A stretch of 64,000 nt of DNA from Alphaproteobacteria bacterium US3C007. GTDB taxonomy: Bacteria; Pseudomonadota; Alphaproteobacteria; Rhodobacterales; Rhodobacteraceae. Shown in pieces: positions 17,253-26,248 of the stretch. The DNA lies in NCBI GenBank assembly GCA_034423775.1, contig CP139918.1, positions 2,480,001 to 2,544,000 on the forward strand, read 5' to 3'. The notes beneath the pieces were generated by a model. That model was not told the origin of the DNA and searched no databases. It worked only from the letters and a program-made list of their open reading frames with translations. Position 1 is the stretch's first letter. Each line of letters begins with the position of its first letter. The translations under genes were made by a program, and so were the position numbers.

Positions 17253-18712
17253 CGCTGAATTGTAAAGCGTACTTCTAAGCCTTGCGCCCCCTGCTCGAAG
17301 GTGACTGCGCCTTCATGCTGCGCTGCAATCGTGTCTACAATCGTGAGGCCCAAGCCAAAGCCAGGGTTGGCTTTGCTGTTCTCACCGCGTGAAAAAGGCG
17401 TTGTTAGCTTTGCGATTAACTCAGGGTCAATGCGTCCGCCCTGGTCAGCGATGGTCAGATGTGCCTGGGTGGCGTTCGCCTCAAGCGTCACATGCGCGCG
17501 GCGGCCATATTTAAGCGCATTTTCGATTAAATTCGTGGCAGCACGGCGCAGCGCCAGTGGCCGTGCGGTCACGATCACCTGATGCAGCCCGTCCATGTTA
17601 AAAGCGCGGCTGCGCGGGTTACGATCAAACACACTATGCTGCATTTTGATTTTCACCGGGGGTTCCCCTGCCAGCGTGACCGGGTGGCCAAGATCTTGAT
17701 AATCATCCACGATGGCCGATATCAAGGCGCGTAGAGACAGCCGTCTTGGCCGCTCTGCGCTTAGCTCTGAGCGCGTATAATTTAATATGCTGTCGATCAT
17801 ATGCGTCATTTGATCAATATCCCGCTCAAGCTTTTCTCGCAGCTCTTCATCTTCAATAAGCGCGATGCGAAGCCGGGCCCGAGTGGCTGGTGTGCCCAGA
17901 TCATGGCTCACGGCTGAAAGAACCATCGCGCGCTTTTCCAGCGCATCTCGTTCTCGCTCTCGATAGGCTTCCACTTGCGTTGCGATTTCCAGCAGCTCAA
18001 GGGGGCCTTCCACCGGCGAGGTTTCATTTATATCGCTGCGCCTTTGCGCGCCGAGCCGCGCGGCATAGGCGCTAAAATTGGCCGCCACATCTTGCAGGCG
18101 CAAAACCAAAAACCCAAGTCCGAGCAAAACCAAAAGCACCGCATGCGGGCGCCGGTCTGTGGGGGCGGCGTCACAACCCCAAACGTTCGACCCGTCGATT
18201 TTATACCAATACCCGTCTTGATAACGGGCAAAAAGGATCGGGTCCGAGCAGTATGAGGCCAATAAGCGAGTCACATCGCCAAGCGCAACTGCCGCTGATC
18301 CGTCTTTTGTTTTAGCGATTTCTCTTACTGGATATTGCAGATCTGAGGACACAATTGCGAGCGATAAGGTTTCTTGGGTTCGCAGCTTCGGACCGCTGGC
18401 TTTCAGCGAAAATACCGTAACATAAGGCGTTGCGGATTGATCGGTCAAAAGCCCAAATTTTCCCTTATTTGCGATCAGAATATCATTTGGTTTGAGTTGT
18501 GTGATCACCAGATCAGAGGGTGGGCTTGCCTGTTGTCGCAGCATGTCTGACAGCCTAAGGCCGCTGTTGAAGGCCCGCTGCAAATGGTTTTGCCAGACGA
18601 ATTGGCTGTGCATCCAAATCCAAACCGACCCAGCCCCGATTGTGGCGGCGAGCATAATCAAAACAATTCCTGTAATACGCAGGGAATTCAAGTTTCGCGG
18701 CCACATCCTCAT
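17249..18712 (-). CDS. Sensor histidine kinase (GtrS-like)
   Basis: Membrane histidine kinase of 487 residues. Two transmembrane segments (about 12-33 and 190-206) flank a periplasmic sensor of about 155 residues. A HAMP-like linker, the phosphoacceptor H270 in SAVSHDLGTP, and an ATPase domain with N-box NLIENALKYG (394-403) and GFGLGL (451-456) follow. The H-box has Gly where Arg is usual, and the G1 box reads DQGGRID rather than D.GPGI. It starts within the regulator's stop (ATGA overlap). Placement opposite a glucose-type ABC operon recalls GtrS/GltR of pseudomonads, so it probably senses a sugar or sugar acid. Confidence 0.88.
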   Translation of the reverse strand: MRMWPRNLNSLRITGIVLIMLAATIGAGSVWIWMHSQFVWQNHLQRAFNSGLRLSDMLRQQASPPSDLVITQLKPNDILIANKGKFGLLTDQSATPYVTVFSLKASGPKLRTQETLSLAIVSSDLQYPVREIAKTKDGSAAVALGDVTRLLASYCSDPILFARYQDGYWYKIDGSNVWGCDAAPTDRRPHAVLLVLLGLGFLVLRLQDVAANFSAYAARLGAQRRSDINETSPVEGPLELLEIATQVEAYRERERDALEKRAMVLSAVSHDLGTPATRARLRIALIEDEELREKLERDIDQMTHMIDSILNYTRSELSAERPRRLSLRALISAIVDDYQDLGHPVTLAGEPPVKIKMQHSVFDRNPRSRAFNMDGLHQVIVTARPLALRRAATNLIENALKYGRRAHVTLEANATQAHLTIADQGGRIDPELIAKLTTPFSRGENSKANPGFGLGLTIVDTIAAQHEGAVTFEQGAQGLEVRFTIQR

Positions 18713-19449
18713 GCGCTGGTGCGATCCACATCCGTGGCGAAAATATATCCAACGCCGCGTTCTGTTTTCAGAAGTTGTGGTTCTTTTGGATTATTTTCGA
18801 TCTTCTGCCGAAGCCGTCCGACCAAAACATCCAAAGCCCGCCCCGACACATCGCTCGGTTCATTTTCAATATCTTTTGTAACATCCATTGCCGATAAGAT
18901 TTCGTCGCGGGTCAGGGGAATATGTGGGTTGGCAAGCAACACTTTTAAAAGCGCGGTTTCGCGGCGCGAAAGCACCACTTGAAATCCAGACGGAGATTGG
19001 ACTTCGTCGCGTTTTCCATCATATTGCCAACCTGAAAAAAAATACTGCGATGTGTTGCGGCGATAATTCAAAGAGGCAGAGCGTTGGCCACGCCGCAGTA
19101 CCGCGCGAATGCGCGCGAGCAGTAAATCGGGGTTGAACGGCTTGGCGATATAATCATCGGCACCAACCTCATAGCCTTGCATTCGCTGGTGATCAGCCGA
19201 AAGTGCAGATACAAGAATAATCGGCACATCATGCGTATTGCGCAGGTTAGCGCAGATCTGAACCCCGTTTTCATCGCCAAGCATCACGTCTAAAAGCACC
19301 AGATCAACGCGGCCTTTTTCCAGATGGGCTTTGACATCCCGGCCGGTGGCCGCGGCCATTACCATGTAACCGGATTTGCGCAGATATTGTGTCATCATGC
19401 TGCGCATATCATCATCATCATCCACCACCAAAAGCCGTTGTATTGCCAT
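18709..19449 (-). CDS. OmpR-family response regulator (GltR-like)
   Basis: Response regulator of 246 residues. The receiver has acidic residues D10-D14, the phosphoacceptor D54 in LVLLDVMLGDENG and K103 in IAKPF. The winged-helix effector ends in LLKTERGVGYIFATDV. It overlaps the kinase gene by 4 nt, so the pair is an operon. Its promoter faces the second sugar ABC operon across a 217-nt gap that contains paired GTAACA direct repeats, a plausible site for it. By analogy with GltR it would control that importer. Confidence 0.9.
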   Translation of the reverse strand: MAIQRLLVVDDDDDMRSMMTQYLRKSGYMVMAAATGRDVKAHLEKGRVDLVLLDVMLGDENGVQICANLRNTHDVPIILVSALSADHQRMQGYEVGADDYIAKPFNPDLLLARIRAVLRRGQRSASLNYRRNTSQYFFSGWQYDGKRDEVQSPSGFQVVLSRRETALLKVLLANPHIPLTRDEILSAMDVTKDIENEPSDVSGRALDVLVGRLRQKIENNPKEPQLLKTERGVGYIFATDVDRTSA

Positions 19450-19503
19450 TTCATGCCTTTATCTTGCTAAAAGAGTTATTTGTGCTTCTCGAGGTTATCG
19501 ATG

Positions 19504-19548
19504 TAACACTGTGCAACAAATTCCAGTCGAAGGTAACAGTTTGTAACA
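19504..19548. promoter_or_regulatory. Paired GTAACA direct repeats, candidate response-regulator site
   Basis: GTAACA occurs at 19504-19509, 19533-19538 and 19543-19548, with a variant GCAACA at 19513-19518. This gives two pairs of half-sites with starts 9 and 10 nt apart, and the pairs are about three helical turns from each other. Direct half-sites about one turn apart are the usual target of OmpR-family dimers. The block sits between the regulator gene and the second ABC operon. Confidence 0.5.
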
Positions 19549-19666
19549 AAAGAAACGAAAAACTAACGATCGGCTGCTGTAAACCAAATCTTGGCGGTTG
19601 AACTTCGTGATGGGGCGGGCAATGCAGCTGCATTCGTCGCGTTGGGCGACATTTTGGGAGGAAATT

Positions 19667-20914
19667 ATGACCTTAAAATCTGCTCTGGCAGCAACTGCTG
19701 CTGTAAGTATCATTTCTGCAACCGCTGGCTTTGCGGGACCGGAAGCCGAAGTTTTGCATTGGTGGACATCTGGCGGTGAAGCCAAGTCAGTTGCCGTTTT
19801 ACAAGAAGAATTTGCCTCAAAAGGCGGCACATGGACAGATATGCCCGTTGCGGGTGGCGGCGGTGATGCCGCAATGACAGCGTTGCGTGCGCGGGTTCTT
19901 TCCGGCAACGCGCCAACAGCGGTTCAGTTGAAAGGCCCCGCCATTCAAGAATGGTATGAAGAGGGTGTTTTGGCGGATATCTCATCCGTTGCACAAGCCA
20001 ATGGTTGGGCCGATGTTCTGCCAGCATCAATCGCGGGTCACATGAAATGCGAAGGCACATGGTGTGCGGCGCCGGTCAACGTGCATCGCATCGATTGGAT
20101 CTGGGCGAACGCCGCGATCTTGGAAGCCAATGGCATCGCGATGCCAAGCACATGGGCCGAGTTTAACGCAGCTGCCGAAAAACTTCAGGCCGCGGGCATC
20201 ACGCCTTTGGCGCATGGTGGACAAGCTTGGCAGGATGCAACCGTTTTTGAAGCTGTCGCATTGGGTGTAGGAGGAGCAGAGTTCTTCCAAAAAGCGTTCG
20301 TAGAGCTTGATGAGGCTACTTTAACCTCAGACACCATGAAAGCCGTGTTCGATCAAATGCGTACGATGCGCGGATTTGTAGACTCGAATTTCTCGGGTCG
20401 CGATTGGAACTTGGCAACAGCCATGGTGATGAATGGCGAAGCTGCTTTCCAAATCATGGGGGACTGGGCCAAAGGTGAATTCCTTGCCGCGGGCAAACAG
20501 CCTGGCAAAGATTTCCTCTGCGCCTCAACCCCTGGTGAGGGTTTCCTCTATAATGTAGACAGCTTCGCAATGTTCGATGTTGCGGGTGATGATAAAACGG
20601 CCGGTCAGCTGCTTTTGGCGGAATTGATCGTAGGCAAGAACTTCCAAAAGGTTTTCAACCTGAACAAAGGCTCAATTCCAGCCCGTACAGATGTTGCCTT
20701 GGATGAGTTTGACAGCTGCGCGCATACATCGGCAAAAGATATGGCCGACAGCAACGCCGGTGGATCATTATTGCCAAGCTATGCCCATGGTATGGCGTTG
20801 CGTGGGGCACAATCTGGCGCAATTACCGATGTTGTGACATCGCATTTCAACTCTGACATGTCCTCAGATGACGCTGTTCAGATGTTGCTGCAAGCTGTTC
20901 AAAACAGCATGTAA
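19667..20914 (+). CDS. Sugar ABC transporter substrate-binding protein (GtsA-like)
   Basis: Periplasmic binding protein of 415 residues with a Sec signal peptide (about 1-22, ending SATAGFA). It is followed by VLHWWTSGGEAKSVAVL, the N-terminus of glucose/mannose-type binding proteins (GtsA group). The start at 19667 is set by GGGAGGAAATT directly upstream; the frame extends 23 codons further but has no ribosome-binding site there. It is paralogous to the protein at 12510-13736. It is the first gene of a plus-strand operon, followed by a terminator-like hairpin and then the permeases. Glucose is the best guess from the neighbouring two-component system. Confidence 0.9.
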   Translation: MTLKSALAATAAVSIISATAGFAGPEAEVLHWWTSGGEAKSVAVLQEEFASKGGTWTDMPVAGGGGDAAMTALRARVLSGNAPTAVQLKGPAIQEWYEEGVLADISSVAQANGWADVLPASIAGHMKCEGTWCAAPVNVHRIDWIWANAAILEANGIAMPSTWAEFNAAAEKLQAAGITPLAHGGQAWQDATVFEAVALGVGGAEFFQKAFVELDEATLTSDTMKAVFDQMRTMRGFVDSNFSGRDWNLATAMVMNGEAAFQIMGDWAKGEFLAAGKQPGKDFLCASTPGEGFLYNVDSFAMFDVAGDDKTAGQLLLAELIVGKNFQKVFNLNKGSIPARTDVALDEFDSCAHTSAKDMADSNAGGSLLPSYAHGMALRGAQSGAITDVVTSHFNSDMSSDDAVQMLLQAVQNSM

Positions 20915-20923
20915 ATGCAAATC

Positions 20924-20958
20924 GCCTTGCCCGATAGCTTCGGGCAAGGCAGTTTTTT
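20924..20958 (+). terminator. Hairpin plus T-run between binding-protein and permease genes
   Basis: A perfect 11-bp stem, GCCTTGCCCGA (20924-20934) with TCGGGCAAGGC (20940-20950), has a 5-nt loop and is followed by AG and seven T. It starts 10 nt after the binding-protein stop and ends just before the permease ribosome-binding site. Read-through must occur for the permeases to be made, so it probably acts as a partial terminator. Confidence 0.8.
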
Positions 20959-20970
20959 TGGAGAAATATG

Positions 20971-21843
20971 ATGACTGAGTGGCTTGAACGCCATATGCCC
21001 AAATTCGTAATGGCGCCGTCTTTCGTGGCCATTTTGATTTTTGTGTATGGATTTATCGGGTGGACTGCTTGGGTGTCGTTCACCAAATCTCGCCTTTTGC
21101 CAAAATATGATATTGTAGGAACGATTCAATATGACAGGTTGTTTCAGTCGCCGCGCTGGGAAACTGCGATCAATAATCTGTATGTTTTTGGTATCTTATT
21201 CATCGTGATCTCTATGTGTCTTGGCCTGATATTGGCCATCTTTCTAGATCAAAAAATTCGCGTTGAAGGGGTTATTCGTACGATTTACCTTTACCCTATG
21301 GCGCTTTCAATGATCGTGACAGGCACGGCTTGGAAATGGATTTTAAACCCTGGCCTTGGTATCGAGGCAACGGTAAGAAAATGGGGGTATGAGAATTTTA
21401 CCTTCGACTGGTTGGTCAATCCTGACATGGCCATTTACACCGTTGTTCTTGCTGGGGTTTGGCAATCTTCGGGGTTTGTGATGGCGCTGTTTCTGGCTGG
21501 CCTCCGCTCCGTAGACGAAGAGATTATAAAAGCTGCGCAAGTGGATGGTATTCCAACATGGCGCATTTATTCGGCAATCATCATCCCCTCGATGGCCCCA
21601 ATCTTCTTATCAGCTTTCATCGTTCTATCGCATTTGGCGATTAAAAGCTTTGATTTGGTGATCGCGCTGACCGGCGGTGGGCCGGGTTATGCAACAGATC
21701 TGCCAGCGACCTACATGTATACAATGGCGTTTTCCCGCGGTGATATCGGGCAAGCTGCCAGCTCAGCCATGATCATGATGGCGGTGGTATTCACGATTGT
21801 GGTTCCTTATCTCTATTCCGAATTGAGGGCAAAAAATGACTGA
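20971..21843 (+). CDS. Sugar ABC transporter permease (MalF type, GtsB-like)
   Basis: Inner-membrane permease of 290 residues with six predicted helices. The EAA loop reads DEEIIKAAQVDGIPTWRIYSAIIIP. The segment AWVSFTKSRLLPKYDIVG after helix 1 matches its paralogue at 11538-12431. Two adjacent ATG codons (20968 and 20971) follow GGAG; the second has the better 7-nt spacing. The last 8 nt overlap the next permease (ATGACTGA), the same arrangement as in the first ABC operon. Confidence 0.92.
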   Translation: MTEWLERHMPKFVMAPSFVAILIFVYGFIGWTAWVSFTKSRLLPKYDIVGTIQYDRLFQSPRWETAINNLYVFGILFIVISMCLGLILAIFLDQKIRVEGVIRTIYLYPMALSMIVTGTAWKWILNPGLGIEATVRKWGYENFTFDWLVNPDMAIYTVVLAGVWQSSGFVMALFLAGLRSVDEEIIKAAQVDGIPTWRIYSAIIIPSMAPIFLSAFIVLSHLAIKSFDLVIALTGGGPGYATDLPATYMYTMAFSRGDIGQAASSAMIMMAVVFTIVVPYLYSELRAKND

Positions 21844-22729
21844 TCTTTCCAACCCTCTTGCGGCCAAAAAACAATCTTATGGTACAGTGGCGCTGCGATG
21901 GTTGCTTTATCTGTTTTTGGGTATCTTCGTCGTTTATTATCTGATGCCTTTGTTCGTGATGGTCACAACATCGCTAAAAAGCCTTGAAGAAATTCGCACG
22001 GGCTCGTTGGTGGCTTTGCCCAGAGTAATTACGTTTGAGGCCTGGAAAACGGCATGGTCCGGCGCTTGTACGGGCATTCAATGTGAAGGGCTTCAACCTT
22101 ATTTTTGGAACTCAGTTTTATTGGCTGTGCCCGCTGTGATTTTATCTACATTGATCGGCGCGTTGAACGGATATGTGGTTGCGCAATGGCAATTCCGCGG
22201 TGCCAACCTGATTTTCTCATTAATGCTTTTTGGCTGCTTCATTCCGTTTCAAGTGGTGCTGTTGCCGATGGCGCGGATGCTAGGGCTTATGGGGCTTGCA
22301 GGATCAATCCCTGGATTGATTTTCGTTCACGTTGTGTATGGGATCGGCTTTACAACGCTGTTTTTCAGAAACTATTACGTTTCAATTCCAGCAGAATTGG
22401 TGAAGGCGGCGAAAGTTGATGGGGCGGGGTTCTATCGCATATTTTGGTCTATCTTTCTGCCCTTATCGCTGCCCATCATTGTGGTCACCGTGATCTGGCA
22501 ATTCACCCAAATTTGGAACGATTTTTTATTCGGCGTTTCGTTCAGCCAAGCTGGCACGCAACCGATCACAGTTGCGCTAAACAATATCGTAAACTCAACC
22601 ACAGGCGTTAAAGAATATAATGTTGATATGGCCGCAGCGATTATTGCTGCCTTGCCAACATTGCTTGTCTACGTGGTTGCTGGAAAATATTTCATTCGCG
22701 GTTTGACCGCAGGCTCGGTCAAAGGATAA
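21836..22729 (+). CDS. Sugar ABC transporter permease (MalG type, GtsC-like)
   Basis: Inner-membrane permease of 297 residues with six predicted helices. The EAA loop reads AELVKAAKVDGAGFYRIFWSIFLP and the C-terminus is IRGLTAGSVKG. It resembles the MalG-type subunit of the first ABC operon throughout, including the CTGIQCEGLQPYFWNS periplasmic segment with two cysteines (CTGLTCEGLSRGFWNS there). It is 5 nt upstream of the ATPase gene. It forms the translocation pore together with the preceding subunit. Confidence 0.92.
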   Translation: MTDLSNPLAAKKQSYGTVALRWLLYLFLGIFVVYYLMPLFVMVTTSLKSLEEIRTGSLVALPRVITFEAWKTAWSGACTGIQCEGLQPYFWNSVLLAVPAVILSTLIGALNGYVVAQWQFRGANLIFSLMLFGCFIPFQVVLLPMARMLGLMGLAGSIPGLIFVHVVYGIGFTTLFFRNYYVSIPAELVKAAKVDGAGFYRIFWSIFLPLSLPIIVVTVIWQFTQIWNDFLFGVSFSQAGTQPITVALNNIVNSTTGVKEYNVDMAAAIIAALPTLLVYVVAGKYFIRGLTAGSVKG

Positions 22730-22734
22730 CGGCT

Positions 22735-23835
22735 ATGTCACCTGTTTTGGATATCAAAAATCTATCTAAGAATTTCGGCTCAATCGAAATTTTGAAAAAT
22801 ATCAACATTTCTATCGATGAGGGTGATTTTCTGGTTCTCGTTGGACCCTCTGGATGCGGGAAATCGACCTTGCTCAATTGCATTGCTGGGCTCGAGCCGA
22901 TCAGCGATGGTGGGATCGCGATCAGTGGGCAAGATATGACCCATGTAAGCCCTAAGGATCGTAATATCGCAATGGTGTTTCAATCCTATGCGCTCTACCC
23001 CACCATGACGGTTGCGAAAAATATCACGTTTGGCATGAAAGTGCGCGGCGTTGAAAAAGAGGTTCAGGCGCAAAAATTGCAGGAAGTGTCACGACAGCTG
23101 CAAATTGAGCCATTGTTGAACCGGCGGCCGGGGCAACTTTCTGGGGGACAACGCCAAAGGGTGGCCATGGGGCGGGCGTTGGTGCGCGATCCAAAGCTGT
23201 TTTTATTTGATGAACCCCTGTCAAACCTCGATGCCAAACTGCGCGTTGAAATGCGCACCGAGATTAAGAAGCTACACCAATCCTTAGGGGCCTCGATGGT
23301 TTATGTGACGCATGATCAGATCGAAGCGATGACCTTGGCGACCAAGATCGTTGTTATGAAAAGTGGTGTTATCCAGCAGATCGGCACGCCTGCAGAAATT
23401 TACAATCGGCCCGCAAATTTATTTGTAGCAGATTTTATGGGCTCGCCAGCGATGAATTTGGTGCCCGCTTCAACGTCAAAAACATCTTCTGGCTTTGATA
23501 TTATTATCCGCCGTGTTGGAGAAGATCCGCTGGTTTTGTCAGATACCAAAGCGCGCGATCTTCCCAGCGAAGTGATGCTTGGCCTGCGACCAGAAGATAT
23601 CACTGATGGTCAATTCCGCAATGGATCGGCAAAACCAATGGCGCCCTGCAAAGTGAGCGTTGTTGAGCCAGCAGGGGCCGATACATTTGTTGTTCTCAGC
23701 CTTGGCGGCAAAGAAGTTACGGCGCGGCTTCAGGCGGAAACCTCGGCCGAAGCGGGGAAGTCGATGGAGTTTTGTTTTGATCTGAATAAGGCATCTTATT
23801 TTGATCGCGATACGGGCCATCGCTTGTCTGTTTAA
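22735..23835 (+). CDS. Sugar ABC transporter ATP-binding protein (GtsD/UgpC type)
   Basis: CUT1-type ATPase of 366 residues. Walker A GPSGCGKST is at about 37-45, the Q-loop in MVFQSYALYP, the signature LSGGQRQR and Walker B FLFDEP follow, and YVTHD holds the switch histidine. The C-terminal regulatory domain has LGLRPEDI. It completes the four-gene operon that starts with the binding protein at 19667. Such ATPases can serve several importers, so exchange with the subunit encoded at 9561-10637 is possible. Confidence 0.93.
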   Translation: MSPVLDIKNLSKNFGSIEILKNINISIDEGDFLVLVGPSGCGKSTLLNCIAGLEPISDGGIAISGQDMTHVSPKDRNIAMVFQSYALYPTMTVAKNITFGMKVRGVEKEVQAQKLQEVSRQLQIEPLLNRRPGQLSGGQRQRVAMGRALVRDPKLFLFDEPLSNLDAKLRVEMRTEIKKLHQSLGASMVYVTHDQIEAMTLATKIVVMKSGVIQQIGTPAEIYNRPANLFVADFMGSPAMNLVPASTSKTSSGFDIIIRRVGEDPLVLSDTKARDLPSEVMLGLRPEDITDGQFRNGSAKPMAPCKVSVVEPAGADTFVVLSLGGKEVTARLQAETSAEAGKSMEFCFDLNKASYFDRDTGHRLSV

Positions 23836-24118
23836 GGCCTTTTTGGTTTTATGCATGCACCGGTGCTTCAGCGCGCTGCTTTCTGGTTCAGGTTTCAAGG
23901 CCCAAAAGCGCTGCGCGCTATGGTTTTCTTAAAGAAAGGGTTTTCGCGGGCCCTTTGCAGGGCTGCTGTCAAAGGCGTGATTTTGGCACTATGAAGTTTC
24001 TTGGCCTCTGATAGTCTTCGCTCTATCACAGAGCGAGGCCGGTTATGAAAACGCAGACTATGAAAAATGGGTGCAATCCCACCCACTTTTACCACCATAA
24101 TTTGGTTGGGTGTTGATA

Positions 24119-25246
24119 ATGGGCAGTCGGCTTTTCTCGCCCATTTCTTTGGCAGATGTTGAACTGCGCAATCGCATCATTGTGTCACCAATGTGCCAAT
24201 ATAGCGCAGATGCAGGATGCGCCACGGATTGGCATTTAATGCATTTGGGGCAGTTTGCGGTGTCTGGCGTGGGGCTGATCTTGACCGAAGCGGTTGGCGT
24301 GGAGATGGCGGGCCGGATTACTCCGGGATGCCTAAGCTTGTGCTCGGATGCGCAGGAGAGCAGCTTGAAACGCGTGTTTGATTTTTGTCAAAAGTTTGGT
24401 CATGCCAAAATGGGTATACAACTTGCCCATGCTGGGCGCAAAGGATCAACGGATTTGCCCTGGAATGGTGGAAAGCCCATTTCACCAAATGAGCCGCGCG
24501 GATGGCAAACGGATAGCCCGTCGGCAGTGCCGTATGCGCCTAAAGGGTGGGACGCGCCAGCCGCGTTGGATCAAGCTGGGCTGCTGCGGATCAAGAATGC
24601 CTTTGTAAGCGCCGCGCAGCGCGCTGACCGCATCGGGTTTGATGTTGCTGAACTGCATGCCGCGCATGGGTATTTGTTGCATCAATTTCTTTCGCCCTTA
24701 AGCAACCTGCGTGCGGATGAGTTTGGAGGAAGTTTGCAAGGCCGAATGCGGTTTCCTTTGGCGGTGTTCGAGGCTGTGCGCGAAATCTGGCCAAAACATA
24801 AGGCTTTGGGCGTTCGGCTTTCGGCTACTGATTGGGTCGCCCGCTCAAGCTGGACGCTCGCCGAGTCGCAGATCTTTGCCGGAGAATTGAAAACCCGTGG
24901 CTGCGATTTCATCGATGTGTCAAGCGCGGGGAATTCGCCAGAGCAAGAGATAGATGCCGGCCCAGGCTATCAAACCGGGTTTGCCGCGGAAATTAAGCGG
25001 ATAACCGGTATGCCGACAATGGCGGTTGGTCATATCACGGATCCAAAACAGGCCGAGGCGGTGCTGCGTTCGGAGCAGGCTGATATGGTTGCGCTTGGAC
25101 GCGCGATGTTAAACAATCCGCGTTGGGCATGGCAGGCGGCAGAAAGCCTGAATGCGAAAGCAGCATATCCCCCTCAATATAGGCGCTCGAACAAAGCCTT
25201 TTTAGCTTTGCCGGTGCCGGGAAACCCGCCGGTTGCCACAAAATGA
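24119..25246 (+). CDS. NADH:flavin oxidoreductase, old yellow enzyme family (YqjM-like)
   Basis: FMN-dependent TIM-barrel oxidoreductase of 375 residues. Motifs in order are LRNRIIVSPMCQYSADAG, IQLAHAGRKG, the active-site pair in ELHAAHGYLLHQFLSP, and the FMN-phosphate site MVALGRAMLNNPRW. These mark the thermophilic-like/YqjM branch, which reduces activated C=C bonds of enones and similar electrophiles using NAD(P)H. The ATG at 24119 is chosen; a GTG three codons earlier is also in frame. It lies alone between the second ABC operon and a convergent operon, so no pathway can be inferred. Confidence 0.88.
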   Translation: MGSRLFSPISLADVELRNRIIVSPMCQYSADAGCATDWHLMHLGQFAVSGVGLILTEAVGVEMAGRITPGCLSLCSDAQESSLKRVFDFCQKFGHAKMGIQLAHAGRKGSTDLPWNGGKPISPNEPRGWQTDSPSAVPYAPKGWDAPAALDQAGLLRIKNAFVSAAQRADRIGFDVAELHAAHGYLLHQFLSPLSNLRADEFGGSLQGRMRFPLAVFEAVREIWPKHKALGVRLSATDWVARSSWTLAESQIFAGELKTRGCDFIDVSSAGNSPEQEIDAGPGYQTGFAAEIKRITGMPTMAVGHITDPKQAEAVLRSEQADMVALGRAMLNNPRWAWQAAESLNAKAAYPPQYRRSNKAFLALPVPGNPPVATK

Positions 25247-25409
25247 AACTGCATTATCTGCCCCGGGCGTTGTTTTGAAATAAAACGTTTCGATCTGCTC
25301 AAACCATTAAAACGTAAAGCGCCTTTAAAACGCTGCGCCGGGCAGGGCGACGCGCCGGTAGGCTGTTTTCAACCGCAACTGGGGCTGTAAAGCACAGCAA
25401 TACCACCTG

Positions 25410-25429
25410 AAAAAAAGGCGCCGCGCCTT
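25410..25429 (-). terminator. Intrinsic terminator after the SDR gene
   Basis: On the minus strand AAGGCG-CGG-CGCCTT is followed by a T-run (seven A at 25410-25416 on the plus strand, two of them inside the stem). It begins 16 nt past the stop of the minus-strand SDR gene and would end the three-gene operon. Confidence 0.7.
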
Positions 25430-25444
25430 GACAGGATTGGGTGA

Positions 25445-26227
25445 TCACAATGTTTCTACATTGCCACAAATACTGATCGCTTGTCCGGATATGTTGCGCC
25501 CAAGAGGCGAGGCAAGAAAGATGGCTTGCTCGGCAACATCTTGCGCGCTGACCATGCGTCGGAGCGATATTTTATTCAGGTAGTCTTGCTCCATATCTTG
25601 ATACGAAAGCTCTAGCGCAGCGGCGCGATCAGCAATCACTTTTTGCATTCTTGGGCCCTCGACGATGCCCGGCAATAATGCGTTGGCGCGTATTCCGCTT
25701 GGGCCCAATTCGATTGCCAAACTTTTCACCAAACCAATGATGGCCCATTTGGTGGCAGAATAGGGCGTTCGATAGCCATAGCCTAAGCGCCCTGCAACCG
25801 ATGATATGCAGATAATCGAGGCGTTCTGAGACCGCTTCAGCAACGGCATCGCGTATTTTGTGCAGTAAAATTGACCATTAAGATTTACATCCACGGTGTC
25901 GCGCCATTTGCTGCTTTCAATATCTTCTATGGCGCCGGTTGGGCCTGCAATGCCGGCGTTGTTCACCAAAACGTCAAGGCCGCCCATTTCAGTGGTTGCC
26001 TCTTCAAATAATCGCGCCACCTGCTTTTCATAGGCGATATCGCAATGGCTGCGGCCCCACTCGGGTTGGCTGGCTTTCACATCAGCCAAGGCTGCGTTAT
26101 CTGCGTCGCAGATATGGATCTTAGCACCATAAGAGGCAAAACTTTCCGCAATCACCCGCCCAATCCCGTTGCCACCCGCCGTGACCAAGACTTTTAAATC
26201 TTTACATAAATTCGTCTGAAAGCCCAT
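25445..26227 (-). CDS. SDR family oxidoreductase
   Basis: Classical short-chain dehydrogenase of 260 residues. The cofactor motif TAGGNGIG is at 16-23, NNAG at 89-92, and the catalytic set is Ser142/143, Tyr156 and Lys160 in YSATK. The C-terminus shows the NISGQAISICGN segment of the FabG-like group. Asp in the HICDADN stretch after beta-2 suggests NAD rather than NADP. It is third in the minus-strand operon after the L-gulonate-dehydrogenase-like and beta-keto-acid-cleavage genes. It may supply or remove a hydroxy/keto acid of that pathway. Confidence 0.88.
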   Translation of the reverse strand: MGFQTNLCKDLKVLVTAGGNGIGRVIAESFASYGAKIHICDADNAALADVKASQPEWGRSHCDIAYEKQVARLFEEATTEMGGLDVLVNNAGIAGPTGAIEDIESSKWRDTVDVNLNGQFYCTKYAMPLLKRSQNASIICISSVAGRLGYGYRTPYSATKWAIIGLVKSLAIELGPSGIRANALLPGIVEGPRMQKVIADRAAALELSYQDMEQDYLNKISLRRMVSAQDVAEQAIFLASPLGRNISGQAISICGNVETL

Positions 26228-26248
26228 AATCTTGTCCTTAGTGGCGAT

